Source of the DNA: Pseudobdellovibrionaceae bacterium
GTDB taxonomy: Bacteria > Bdellovibrionota > Bdellovibrionia > Bdellovibrionales > UBA1609
Direction: 5' to 3'
DNA length: 64,000 nt
NCBI GenBank assembly: GCA_020635075.1
Contig: JACKAM010000001.1
Span: 2,170,001 to 2,234,000 of the forward strand
Shown here: positions 54,443-63,056 of the stretch, one piece after another
Layout of the letters: each line of letters opens with the position of its first letter
How positions within the stretch are numbered: position 1 is the stretch's first letter
Notes under the pieces: model-generated
The model's database searches: none
The model's input: the letters and a program-made list of their open reading frames with translations, nothing else
What the model was told of the DNA's origin: nothing
Position numbers and translations under genes: made by a program

Positions 54443-54516
54443 TCTATGGGGTTCATTACTGTTTAGAGTTCACCAAGGTGTGGCCTGACTTAAATCAATC
54501 TTAAGGGGTTTTGAAT

Positions 54517-56205
54517 ATGCGGTGGATATTTGGAGTCATGGCCGTGATCGGATTAGGCACTCCCGAGTTGGCCTGGGCCGAATCTCTGGCTCAGACGGAA
54601 TTGTGCGAGTTTATGAATCAAGAGACCACAAGGCGAAGTCAGTGGCAGCAAAGCCAAATCGAGGGGATCGAGTTTGAGCTGCCCACTATCAAGGAGGGTT
54701 GGGTTGGGGCCAATCACTACGAATCTTGGACAAAGAGCCAATGGAAAGCCAATCATATAGACCCCAATCCGCTGGACGACATCCAGGAGTTACAGGGCCT
54801 TAAGTCCGCTCATACCCTACTCTCTTATGTGGACAACCCTTGGGAAAAAATGGACCAAAACGTCAAAGAGGTCCTATCTAGTCTTTATCAAAGGTCCCAG
54901 TCTCTCAATCAATCTAAAGGACTTGTGCGCCAAGTGCTAAAAAAACACGGCTGTAGCTCTGACGTAGTCGATCAATACACCACTTCAGAAATCACCAGCT
55001 CAACTGTGCTCCCAGAACTGGCAGAACAGATCGATCCTGCCCTAAAGACTCCTAATTGGTTTGAAAACCAACAACTCGGCTCACTAAGCGAAGGGATAAA
55101 AGATAAACTCCTGAAACTCTCCAGAACGGCAGCCTGGGACAAATCAGAGTACAACGCGCCCTGCGCTCAAGCCCTGCAAACAGCTGAAACCATATGTTCA
55201 GGACTTGTGAGCTCAGAGCAGGTTTACTTCTTTTTGCAGACGCAACAGGAAAACAACAAGAAACCAAGTGAGAAACTGGCAGCCGACTCCGGGGAAGACA
55301 GCACTCAAAGCGCAAATAACCCACGTGCAGACAATACGAACAGAGTGACAGTTTGTCTGCCATCCAGCGGGACCAGTCCATCGGGCGATGCCAACTACGC
55401 CAAGTTTTCGTTCCATAATATGCAAAGATTCGAGCAATACGGATGGCCCAAAATGCTCAAAGGCATTCACAATCAGGTGAGAGATTGCCGGCAAATCAGA
55501 AGGCAGAGCTCCTGTAATCTCAAACTCGCCATGCGCGACCTTGAAGAAATCCGGGACCATCAGCTCCAGGACAGTCGTTTTAACCTTAACCCCTCCCCCG
55601 AACGCACCTTCCGACGAGCAAACTTCGACCAGGGACTTCCCCACTGCTACATTAAAACACCGGAATGCATGGGCCGTATCGACCAACACCTCAAGAAAAG
55701 CGGCTACGATGGCGGGCTCGACGAGTTTTGTCAGTTTCAATCCTCCCCGACCGATATATGCGGGCCACCAGCAAGAATTCCCATCGAAGAGATAACTCTG
55801 GAAATGACTGGAGGTCGTCCTTTAGAATTCGGAACACCAACACTCGATAGACTTCATCTCGATTGGAATCATGATGGCGCAAGAGCAGGACCTCGACGAC
55901 TCATGAATCAGATTCCAGCGGGAATGGGTGGGGGATCACCAATAAGGGGATTTACGAAACACGGACTCAATCGCGCAATAGGCGGGGAGCGCTTGGGAGT
56001 AAAACCAAGCGCCATCCATGAAGCAGTAAAGCATCCCACTAAAATCTCAAATCAACCAAATGGCGCAGTCAAGTTTGTTGGAAAGGACGCCAACGTAGTG
56101 ATAAACTCGCAAGGACAGGTCATTACCACATATCCTACTAATCGAAATGGCGTCAGGAAAATGGATAATCCTTCAACCAATAACAGCGAACCACAGTGTG
56201 AATAA
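54517..56205 (+). CDS. Exported type-2 polymorphic toxin, copy B, BECR/CdiA-CT-like C-terminus
   Basis: The 562-aa protein shares residues 1-415 with copy A, with long stretches of identical DNA. Its own tail ends in KHGLNRAIGGERLGVKPSAI, HEAVKHPTKI, FVGKDANVVINSQGQVITTY. This order (His start, then a beta-rich end with VVxN and ITTYP-type text) resembles RNase toxin tips of the BECR group seen in CdiA C-termini. The next gene, two bases away, is small and acidic, as expected of its immunity protein. Confidence 0.68.
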   Translation: MRWIFGVMAVIGLGTPELAWAESLAQTELCEFMNQETTRRSQWQQSQIEGIEFELPTIKEGWVGANHYESWTKSQWKANHIDPNPLDDIQELQGLKSAHTLLSYVDNPWEKMDQNVKEVLSSLYQRSQSLNQSKGLVRQVLKKHGCSSDVVDQYTTSEITSSTVLPELAEQIDPALKTPNWFENQQLGSLSEGIKDKLLKLSRTAAWDKSEYNAPCAQALQTAETICSGLVSSEQVYFFLQTQQENNKKPSEKLAADSGEDSTQSANNPRADNTNRVTVCLPSSGTSPSGDANYAKFSFHNMQRFEQYGWPKMLKGIHNQVRDCRQIRRQSSCNLKLAMRDLEEIRDHQLQDSRFNLNPSPERTFRRANFDQGLPHCYIKTPECMGRIDQHLKKSGYDGGLDEFCQFQSSPTDICGPPARIPIEEITLEMTGGRPLEFGTPTLDRLHLDWNHDGARAGPRRLMNQIPAGMGGGSPIRGFTKHGLNRAIGGERLGVKPSAIHEAVKHPTKISNQPNGAVKFVGKDANVVINSQGQVITTYPTNRNGVRKMDNPSTNNSEPQCE

Positions 56206-56207
56206 AC

Positions 56208-56453
56208 ATGAAGAAAAATGAAACGCTTAGCCTAATCAGAGACATCTACCAAAAACGAAAACCAGCCAATTTCCATGAGATTGAGGGTGCAAGTTCCATT
56301 GGGGAGCTACCTCGGCAGCTGCGCTTGGAGATCATGGACATGCTGAATGATGAATTCTGCGAGACGGGATTGGGTGAAAACGATGAGCCCAATGAGTATG
56401 GTCTGAGCATCGAGGCAGCAATTGATGAGCTGAATTTCGATATAGCGGACTAG
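56208..56453 (+). CDS. Small acidic protein, probable immunity to toxin B
   Basis: The 81-aa protein has strong negative charge (EFCETGLGENDEPNEYGLSI, AAIDELNFDIAD). Its start is two bases after the toxin stop, so it is translationally coupled. No relation to the membrane protein that follows toxin A. No family recognised; the role is inferred from position and charge. Confidence 0.62.
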   Translation: MKKNETLSLIRDIYQKRKPANFHEIEGASSIGELPRQLRLEIMDMLNDEFCETGLGENDEPNEYGLSIEAAIDELNFDIAD

Positions 56454-56515
56454 GGCCTCAGCTCATTCCCGTCGCCAAACTAGAAACCCTTGGCTTCTAC
56501 TCTGATTCTCAGCGC

Positions 56516-56580
56516 TTGACATCCGCCTCCATTTTTGGTACATTTTAATATACCAAAATGGGGCATTAAAATGTACCAAA
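56516..56580 (+). promoter_or_regulatory. Promoter and 16-bp-arm operator of the XRE/nucleotidyltransferase operon
   Basis: TTGACA (56516-56521), 17 bases, TACATT (56539-56544). A perfect inverted repeat TTTGGTACATTTTAAT (56534-56549) and its complement (56565-56580) flank the start point; the right arm contains the ATG at 56571. GGGG lies seven bases before that ATG. Confidence 0.72.
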
Positions 56581-57140
56581 TCATGGGTAGCATAGGGGCT
56601 CTCGTAAGGGAGAGGGGCCTGTCAGAGCGGGCTATTACGGAGTTTACCGGCCTGGCTCGGGGGACGGTGAGGTCAGTCCTAAGGCTTGAGGACAAGATCA
56701 CCCTAAGGTCGCTCTTTAAACTCACCAAGTACCTGGGTCTAGACGTCACAGTACTTGTTGGGTCTAGTTCAGGGCTACCTGAGTTTAGTATCGTTGCCAC
56801 CGCGATCAAGATTGAGCGGGATGGCTTTGAGTCCTGGAAAATTCACCTGATGGACTTTGTAGATGAGTTTCGTCGGTCGCTCGACCCGCGGCTGATTCTG
56901 TTACCCCCACCCTCCTCTTTTGATCCGAGGCTTAAGGCACTTTTGGCTTCAGTTGTGCCTTATCTGTGTCAGGAGACAGGCATTTCTTCCCCCCAGTGGA
57001 CTCAGAAGAGACATTTCCTTGAGACCCCCTGGTTTCCCAGTGGTATGCAATCGCTTAAGGCGATGGCCATTCTTGAATCACCTTTGGCCTTCCGACGTAA
57101 CAATATTTTTGTTCATGAGAACTTCTTGTCGAGGGCTTAG
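56571..57140 (+). CDS. XRE-type HTH regulator/antitoxin
   Basis: The 189-aa protein has an HTH at about 5-60 (ALVRERGLSERAITEFTGLA, RGTVRSVLRLEDKITLRSLF). The rest is unrecognised, with Pro-rich and aromatic patches (LILLPPPSSFDPR). It likely binds the operator over its own start. The partner follows after 3 bases. Confidence 0.72.
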   Translation: MYQIMGSIGALVRERGLSERAITEFTGLARGTVRSVLRLEDKITLRSLFKLTKYLGLDVTVLVGSSSGLPEFSIVATAIKIERDGFESWKIHLMDFVDEFRRSLDPRLILLPPPSSFDPRLKALLASVVPYLCQETGISSPQWTQKRHFLETPWFPSGMQSLKAMAILESPLAFRRNNIFVHENFLSRA

Positions 57141-57143
57141 GGC

Positions 57144-57650
57144 ATGTTGTCACAGGCGAGAATCAAACACCTTTTTCAACGACTCAATGACGAACTCAGC
57201 CAACTGGGAGAAATCGGCGAAATCGGCCTCGTCGGCGGGGCCGTTATGTGCTTGGTCTACAATGCCCGCGAATCGACAAAGGATGTCGACGCCATTTTTG
57301 AACCAACAGAGACGATCCGCCGACTGGCCGAAAAGATTGGGAAAGATGAAGGCCTTCCGCCCACCTGGCTCAACGATGGAGCAAAAGGTTTTATTCACCC
57401 AGGATTTGGCAGAGAGGATGTCCTAAGTCTCTCTCATCTTCGTGTCTGGGCTCCGGAGCCCAAGTATATGCTGGCCATGAAGTGTATTAGTGCTCGATGG
57501 GATACCAGTGACAAGGACGACGTGATTTTTCTCATCAAACTTCTTAAGATTAAGAAGGCCAAACAGGTCTTTGACCTCATTGAAGGCTACTATCCTAAAA
57601 ATCAGATCCTCTCGAAAACCCAGTTCTTCATTGAAGAGTTGTTTGAATAA
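57144..57650 (+). CDS. Nucleotidyltransferase-fold protein (DUF6036-like)
   Basis: The 168-aa protein has GLVGGAVMCLVYNARESTKD followed by VDAIF (GG...D-x-D), then PEPKYMLAMKCISAR and DKDDVIFLIKLLKI. This is the nucleotidyltransferase type that accompanies HTH genes in toxin-antitoxin pairs. It is distinct in sequence from the 34975 protein. Confidence 0.78.
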   Translation: MLSQARIKHLFQRLNDELSQLGEIGEIGLVGGAVMCLVYNARESTKDVDAIFEPTETIRRLAEKIGKDEGLPPTWLNDGAKGFIHPGFGREDVLSLSHLRVWAPEPKYMLAMKCISARWDTSDKDDVIFLIKLLKIKKAKQVFDLIEGYYPKNQILSKTQFFIEELFE

Positions 57651-57943
57651 CAAGACCTCAACATCGGCAAACAGATGAATGGCGTAGGGCTGGCCGATAT
57701 CGGAAATAAAGGCCCCACAGCACCAAGGGAACCCGTACCTTCTGCGAGTTACTGGGTCTGGACTCCTCGACCAGCTCTGTTGAAAGCTGACTGAAAATGG
57801 CAGAAAATTTTTGCCGGAAACCGAGACCTCTACCCTGAGAATTAACCAGAAATATCAAAGGGTTATGCAAATGAAAAGACAATGAAAACGGGATGAAAAC
57901 CACCTGGCGTTGAGTTTTCACCAGATTCCCCGAAAATAAACTT

Positions 57944-58147
57944 ATGTATATTTGTCTGTGTAAAAACCTATCTGAGTCCCGCCTTCGTGAACTTCAACAG
58001 TCAGGACAAATGACTTTGGATCAGGCTCTTCAGGCCAGCCAGGCCGGCACGGACTGCGGCGCCTGCTGTAACCGCATCAAGAACCTGGTCGATTCCCAAG
58101 CGGCTGCAGCCGATACCACAAGCCTCGAAGCTCATATTGAAGAATAA
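57944..58147 (+). CDS. bfd: Bacterioferritin-associated ferredoxin
   Basis: This 67-aa BFD-like [2Fe-2S] protein has ligands C-x-C at the start (ICLCKN, Cys4 and Cys6) and C-x2-C (DCGACC) near residue 40. Bfd reduces ferric iron stored in bacterioferritin for release. It is tail-to-tail with bfr. The 293 bases before it hold no gene; a decayed relative of the sequence after the mobile mystery pair (CCGTACCTTCTGCGAG) is visible near 57730. Confidence 0.88.
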   Translation: MYICLCKNLSESRLRELQQSGQMTLDQALQASQAGTDCGACCNRIKNLVDSQAAAADTTSLEAHIEE

Positions 58148-58630
58148 TTAAGACATTTCTCCGGCTTTAAACTGCTCGGTCAGGTAGTTTTCCACACCGA
58201 CCTCGCCAATAATGTGCAGCTGACTTTCCAGCCAATCCACATGGCGCTCTTCATCGCGAAGAATCTCTTCCAACAGGTGGCGTGTGCCGTGATCCGAATG
58301 TTTTTGGCAAAGCTCAATGCCTTTTTTCAGGCGCGGAATGGCCCGCTCTTCCAAGCGAAGATCATTCTTGAGCATTTCAGGAACTTTCTCGCCGATCTCC
58401 AAGGTCTCTAACTTTTGAAGATTCGGAAGACCTTCTAAAAACAAAATCCGATCGGTCACTTCTTTGGCGTGCTTCATTTCATCAATGGATTCGTGATAAA
58501 TCACATCGCCGATTTTATTGTATCCCCAATCCTTGCACATCCGCGCATGGAGAAAATACTGGTTAATGGCCGTCAACTCCCCGCACAGGACTTCGTTGAG
58601 CATAGCAATAATATCCGCATGACCTTTCAT
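58148..58630 (-). CDS. bfr: Bacterioferritin
   Basis: The 160-aa protein is full length. Ferroxidase ligands are visible as Glu18 (CGELTAINQY), Glu51/His54 with heme-ligand Met52 (ESIDEMKHA), Glu94 (LEERAI) and Glu127/His130 (DEERHVDW). It stores iron as a 24-mer. The ATG at 58630 has GGGAG upstream. It is convergent with bfd, with no gap. Confidence 0.95.
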   Translation of the reverse strand: MKGHADIIAMLNEVLCGELTAINQYFLHARMCKDWGYNKIGDVIYHESIDEMKHAKEVTDRILFLEGLPNLQKLETLEIGEKVPEMLKNDLRLEERAIPRLKKGIELCQKHSDHGTRHLLEEILRDEERHVDWLESQLHIIGEVGVENYLTEQFKAGEMS

Positions 58631-58891
58631 TTCACTCTCCCGGGTTAGGTGGATGAATCTATCCTTACCAAATCAGTTGTCAAAAAAAACCTCAAACGCA
58701 GGGAATAAGTGAAAACCAATTATCAATTTATCTCCACCAAATCCTGACCTTTACCCTCACCTGCACCATAAAATGAGTCCGGCACCCAAATTCACAGGGA
58801 TATCTAGATTGACAGCTCCGCAGCACCTTTAGGTGCCAGTACCATTTGCAAAGCCGCCAACCAAAGGCACAGATATTGCTATCCATAAAAC

Positions 58892-58909
58892 ATGGAACCT
58901 AGGTTCCAT
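58892..58909. promoter_or_regulatory. Perfect 18-bp palindrome upstream of the orphan immunity gene
   Basis: ATGGAACCTAGGTTCCAT, 29 bases before the ATG at 58938. A smaller one (GCACCTTTAGGTGC) lies near 58823. Possibly an operator. The rest of the 307-base gap after bfr shows no gene. Confidence 0.5.
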
Positions 58910-58937
58910 TGACTGCTGCTCTTATGAGGTAGAGAAA

Positions 58938-59264
58938 ATGAGCCTTTCAGAACATAAGCGAGAAATTGAAATCATTTGGAATGAGTATCGATCTGGGGAA
59001 AATCCTTACCCGGACATCCTCCTTGATCTCGTAGGCAAAATGATTGAGCTTGATCCCTTTCTTGTCTCCTGGGCAATCGATGAGTTTACCAGAGAGACTG
59101 ACGAGATACTCAAAGAAAACCTCGCCCAAATGATTGTCTTCAGCACCCCCTACACTCCGGCTATCGAGTGGCTCAGAGACAACACCGATTGGACGAAGGA
59201 AGACTTCGCCGAGGCTGATATCAATATCGACGACTACGGAGCAAAGTTCCAGCCTTCCGTTTGA
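58938..59264 (+). CDS. Orphan immunity-like protein, third family member
   Basis: The 108-aa protein has the family C-terminus (YTPAIEWLRDNTDWTKEDFA then INIDDY) and a third, different N-terminal half. No toxin gene precedes it; bfr is next upstream. The ATG has GAGG upstream. Orphan immunity genes commonly protect against siblings' toxins. Confidence 0.65.
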   Translation: MSLSEHKREIEIIWNEYRSGENPYPDILLDLVGKMIELDPFLVSWAIDEFTRETDEILKENLAQMIVFSTPYTPAIEWLRDNTDWTKEDFAEADINIDDYGAKFQPSV

Positions 59265-59273
59265 CAGTCTCTC

Positions 59274-60401
59274 TTAGAAGACTAGCTGATAACATGTTGC
59301 GGGCCCTTGGCCGGACCGCTGGATAAACTCGGCCTTTCTCAAGGTATCCAAAACATTGGCCACTGTTCGTGTTGGCAGTCCTGTGGCTTCCCTGATGGTT
59401 TTAGGTTTAATGCGAATTTCCGGCAAATCTTTAAAACAATTCAAAACCTTTAAGGCCGACTCGGAGAGCTTTTGGTAGGCGTGAACTCTATCAATGTAGA
59501 AGTCCACATCGGCCAGTGAACCCTCAAGGACCTTAATCATGTACTTCAGAAAGTACTGGATTCTGTATTCAGTCGGATCAGTCTTAAATTGCCCTCCAGA
59601 GCACTGATTTAAAACGATGTAATACTCTTCTTTGTGTCTTTCAATGTGTCTATCTACTGCCATATGAAAAACAACATCAGACAGCTTTGCTCCGGGAGCA
59701 TGTAAGAGAGACATCAAAAAAAGAGCCCTCCCCAAGCGGCCGTTTCCGTCTTGAAAGGGATGTATTGCTAAAAACCGATAGGTGAGTTCTGCAGCTACAG
59801 CAACAGGCCACGGCTCGTGGTGAATCGCCTGATTGTACCAGTCCAATAGGTCATGCATAGCCGTTGAAGTTTGCACACCCGGATCAGCCGTTTTAAATAT
59901 GGTCTTTTGTTCTTTGGTCTGGTGATTGTATTCAATCACTGAATTCGGACTTGTTTTGTAGTCCCCCTTTTTCACACCAGGTTTTGAATAGTGCCGGAAC
60001 AGTTCTCGGTGAAGTCCTTTAAGTGTGGATTCACTGAGGGGCAGATACGATTGAGCCTGTTCATAAATCAAAAGAAGAACTCGGCGACAACCAGCCACTT
60101 CTTCAAGGCTTCTCTCCTTGTCTTTTGAAAGCTTGTTCAGCACAGCTTCGCGATGAGCATCAAAAGCCGATGCCTTTCCATCCTTTCCCAATATGGAGTC
60201 GAGCCAGCCTATCTCTGAGTCCGTTAAAATCGCGTTTTCAATCCGCGTTGATGCTCCAACAGAACTGATCCAGGCATACTTGTGAATGGATTCTCTTTGG
60301 TCTTTGGTCAAACCCTGGAGAAGGGCATATTTCTCTGAGATCTGGTCATTTAATGCCACCAGCTGCTTGGTAAGCTCTGTATCTATCTGAAATGACAACA
60401 T
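59274..60401 (-). CDS. Fic-family protein with N-terminal inhibitory motif and C-terminal winged helix
   Basis: The 375-aa protein (start at 60401; 60422 also possible) has the inhibitory-helix motif STRIEN near residue 50, the Fic motif HPFQDGNGRLGR in the middle, and a winged-helix end (IREATGLPTRTVANVLDTLR). Such proteins AMPylate or deAMPylate targets and can bind their own promoter. No partner gene. Nested palindromes lie right upstream. Confidence 0.85.
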   Translation of the reverse strand: MLSFQIDTELTKQLVALNDQISEKYALLQGLTKDQRESIHKYAWISSVGASTRIENAILTDSEIGWLDSILGKDGKASAFDAHREAVLNKLSKDKERSLEEVAGCRRVLLLIYEQAQSYLPLSESTLKGLHRELFRHYSKPGVKKGDYKTSPNSVIEYNHQTKEQKTIFKTADPGVQTSTAMHDLLDWYNQAIHHEPWPVAVAAELTYRFLAIHPFQDGNGRLGRALFLMSLLHAPGAKLSDVVFHMAVDRHIERHKEEYYIVLNQCSGGQFKTDPTEYRIQYFLKYMIKVLEGSLADVDFYIDRVHAYQKLSESALKVLNCFKDLPEIRIKPKTIREATGLPTRTVANVLDTLRKAEFIQRSGQGPATCYQLVF

Positions 60402-60410
60402 TTTTATATT

Positions 60411-60469
60411 GTGCCAGATCATGCCGAATCGTGCAATAAAATACTGCTTTTTATTGCATGATATGGCAC
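60411..60469. promoter_or_regulatory. Nested palindromic operator of the Fic gene
   Basis: Outer arms GTGCCAGATCATGC (60411-60424) and GCATGATATGGCAC (60456-60469), one mismatch. Inner perfect arms TGCAATAAAA (60432-60441) and TTTTATTGCA (60449-60458). Confidence 0.65.
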
Positions 60470-60640
60470 GAATGCCAGCTGGACCTACAGAGGTTCCGAA
60501 AGCGGATCACACTGAACAAGGCACTCTGAGCCCCACCTCTGGAATCTCCTACCCGGTAACCAGTATTAACACCCGGCACCCCCAAGCATTGCCAAACCCC
60601 CTCCCAGTGAATATGTTAGTGCGTCATTAGAGAGGTCATC

Positions 60641-61942
60641 TTGAAAGCTGTAATTTTAGCTGGTGGTAAGGGAACCCGACTGGGAGATCTTGCCAAAGAC
60701 ATCCCAAAATCCTTGGTGCCCATTGCCGGTAAACCCCTGCTGGATTACCAACTCGAATGGCTCGCCCGCGAAGGGGTCAAAGAGGTCTTACTACTCACAG
60801 GCTATCTGAGTGAGAAAATCGAAGCCCACTGTGGAGATGGCTCCAAGTGGGGTCTTAAGTGTGAATACCTGGTGGAAGACACTCCACTCGGTACGGCTGG
60901 AGCCCTTAAGGATGCCGAAAGTAAACTCCCAGGTGAGTTCCTTGTCGTCTATGGAGATGTCCTGGTCGACATCGACCTTAAAAACCTGATGGAGTTTCAC
61001 CAATCCAAAAAAGACTCTGTTGCCACGCTGATGGTCCATCCCAACGATCATCCCCACGACAGTGACTTGATCGAGTTTGACGGCAACCACAAGATCACCC
61101 AGTTTCACGGTAAGCCCCATGACCCAAATCGCTGGTATCACAACCAAGTGAATGCAGCCGTGTATGTTTTAAGCCCCAAGATTTTTTCGCATCTTGAAAA
61201 AGGCAAGTTCGCAGACCTGGGAAGAGACGTCTTTCCAGGTCTGGTAAAACAAGAAAACTTCTATGCCTACCCTTCGGCTGAGTACCTCAAAGACATGGGC
61301 AATCCTGAAAGACTCGATGCTGTCGAGCGCGATGTCCGCTCCGGCAAAGTATCCCGCCTCAACCGCAAAAACCCCAGGCCAGCCGTGTTTTTGGATCGTG
61401 ACGGTGTGATTTGCCCCCATCAAGATTATCTCCACGACGCCAAAGACTTTAGACTTTTCCCGGAAGTCCCAGAAGCACTCAAAAAGCTCAACAAGAGTGA
61501 CTACCTCACAGTCCTCGTCACCAATCAGCCTGTTGTCGCCAGAGGACTCACCGATGAAGCCGGCGTTAGAGAAATCCACAAAAAAATGGAGAGTCTTCTC
61601 GGACAAGAAGGGGCCAAGCTTGACGCCATTTACTTTTGTCCCCATCACCCGGATGGTGGTTTTGAGGGTGAGCGCTCGGAGTATAAAGTCAACTGTGAGT
61701 GCCGAAAGCCCGGCCCCGGCATGATCCACCAAGCTGCCGAATTCTTTAACCTTGATCTCACCAAGTCTTACATCGTCGGCGACACTTGGCGGGACATCGG
61801 TGCTGGCCGCAGCGCAAAGCTTAAGGCATGCTTGGGCGTCAAACAGGCCCAGGGCCGCGTGGGTGAATACCGAGATCAAACTCCCGATCAAATGTTTGAT
61901 TCTTTAGCAGGCGCAGTCGATTATATCTTGCAACAGCCCTAA
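60641..61942 (+). CDS. hddC-gmhB: HddC-GmhB fusion: heptose-1-phosphate nucleotidyltransferase plus heptose-bisphosphatase
   Basis: The 433-aa protein has residues 1-235 as a sugar-1-phosphate nucleotidyltransferase (AVILAGGKGTRLGDLAKDIP, VYGDVLVDID). Residues 245-433 are a GmhB-type HAD phosphatase (FLDRDGVICP, TNQPVVARG) with its zinc loop (CPHHPDGG...CECRKPGPGM). Together they perform the dephosphorylation and the last guanylyl-transfer step in GDP-D-glycero-alpha-D-manno-heptose synthesis. The TTG start at 60641 follows AGAGG. Confidence 0.87.
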   Translation: MKAVILAGGKGTRLGDLAKDIPKSLVPIAGKPLLDYQLEWLAREGVKEVLLLTGYLSEKIEAHCGDGSKWGLKCEYLVEDTPLGTAGALKDAESKLPGEFLVVYGDVLVDIDLKNLMEFHQSKKDSVATLMVHPNDHPHDSDLIEFDGNHKITQFHGKPHDPNRWYHNQVNAAVYVLSPKIFSHLEKGKFADLGRDVFPGLVKQENFYAYPSAEYLKDMGNPERLDAVERDVRSGKVSRLNRKNPRPAVFLDRDGVICPHQDYLHDAKDFRLFPEVPEALKKLNKSDYLTVLVTNQPVVARGLTDEAGVREIHKKMESLLGQEGAKLDAIYFCPHHPDGGFEGERSEYKVNCECRKPGPGMIHQAAEFFNLDLTKSYIVGDTWRDIGAGRSAKLKACLGVKQAQGRVGEYRDQTPDQMFDSLAGAVDYILQQP

Positions 61943-61960
61943 TACACCGAGGAGACCACT

Positions 61961-62944
61961 GTGATAATCACTAAAACCCCATTTCGCATGAGTTTTCTCG
62001 GTGGCGGAAGTGACCTCCCCGAGTTTTACCAGAAATCACCCGGCGCGACCCTAAGTGCGACAATCGACAAGTATATGTACATCTCGTCTCACGACTATTT
62101 TGAAAAAGACAAACTGCGGATGAAGTACTCAAAAACTGAGACCGTCGATTCAGTTGATCAGATTGAGCATCCCATTCTTAAGACCGTCGTCAAAAAACTC
62201 GGATTTACTGGCGGCCTGGAAGTCAGCTCCATCGCCGATATCCCGGCTGGCACAGGTCTTGGTAGCTCAAGTTGCTTTACCGTGGGAGTTTTACACAACC
62301 TCCACAGTCGGCTCGGACGATTTGTCACTAAAGAGCAAATCGCCCGCGAAGCCTGCGAGGTGGAGATCAAAGACTTAGGTGAGCCCATCGGTAAGCAAGA
62401 TCAGTATGCGGCAGCCTTTGGTGGACTGAACCTCATCACCTATGCGGCCAACGAGGAAGTTTCGGTCGAGCCCATTTATCTCAAGACTGACATTCATCAG
62501 GCTCTCCAAGACCATTTGCTTTTGTTTTACACCGGACAAAGCCGCTCGGCTTCGGCCATCCTCGATGAGCAACGCAAAAATCTCATGTCGTCCGACAAGT
62601 TCGATCGCCTTAAGCAAATGGTCGAGCTTGTGTGGAAGGGCCGCGAGGCCCTTTATGAGGGCCAAATGGAGCGCTTTGGTGGTCTGCTCAATGAAAGCTG
62701 GCTCCTCAAAAAAGGCATGGCCAGCGGAGTCACCAATGAGGGCATCGACCGTTACTACGACCTCGCCATGGACAGTGGCGCCTTTGGCGGCAAGGTCCTC
62801 GGTGCCGGCGGTGGGGGCTTTCTTCTTGTCTGCTGCCCTCCGGAAAAGCAAAAGACTTTGTGCCAGAAGCTCACTGAGGCCGGTCTTGATCACCGCGATT
62901 TCAAGTTTGAAAATGACGGCTCTAAGGTGATTTACGCCGAATAG
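61961..62944 (+). CDS. hddA: D-glycero-alpha-D-manno-heptose-7-phosphate kinase
   Basis: This 327-aa GHMP kinase has PFRMSFLGGGSDLPEFY, the ATP motif PAGTGLGSSSCFTVGVLHNL and KVLGAGGGGFLLVC near the end. It phosphorylates heptose-7-phosphate at C1. The GTG start has GAGGAG six bases upstream and lies 18 bases after the fusion gene. Confidence 0.9.
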   Translation: MIITKTPFRMSFLGGGSDLPEFYQKSPGATLSATIDKYMYISSHDYFEKDKLRMKYSKTETVDSVDQIEHPILKTVVKKLGFTGGLEVSSIADIPAGTGLGSSSCFTVGVLHNLHSRLGRFVTKEQIAREACEVEIKDLGEPIGKQDQYAAAFGGLNLITYAANEEVSVEPIYLKTDIHQALQDHLLLFYTGQSRSASAILDEQRKNLMSSDKFDRLKQMVELVWKGREALYEGQMERFGGLLNESWLLKKGMASGVTNEGIDRYYDLAMDSGAFGGKVLGAGGGGFLLVCCPPEKQKTLCQKLTEAGLDHRDFKFENDGSKVIYAE

Positions 62945-63056
62945 GGGAGCCCACCTATCCGGCCTTTGATGCCACGCGGCCCATATTGGGTACCTGGTAC
63001 CGAGAATCCAAAAAAGAACCTGGAACCTATTTGCGACATGGCATATAAACGGAGCC

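Noticed and set aside
63000..63020. GGTACC-containing short repeats as recombination sites
   Set aside because: Similar GGTACC strings near 37137, 57730 and 60560 are too short and variable to define an element.
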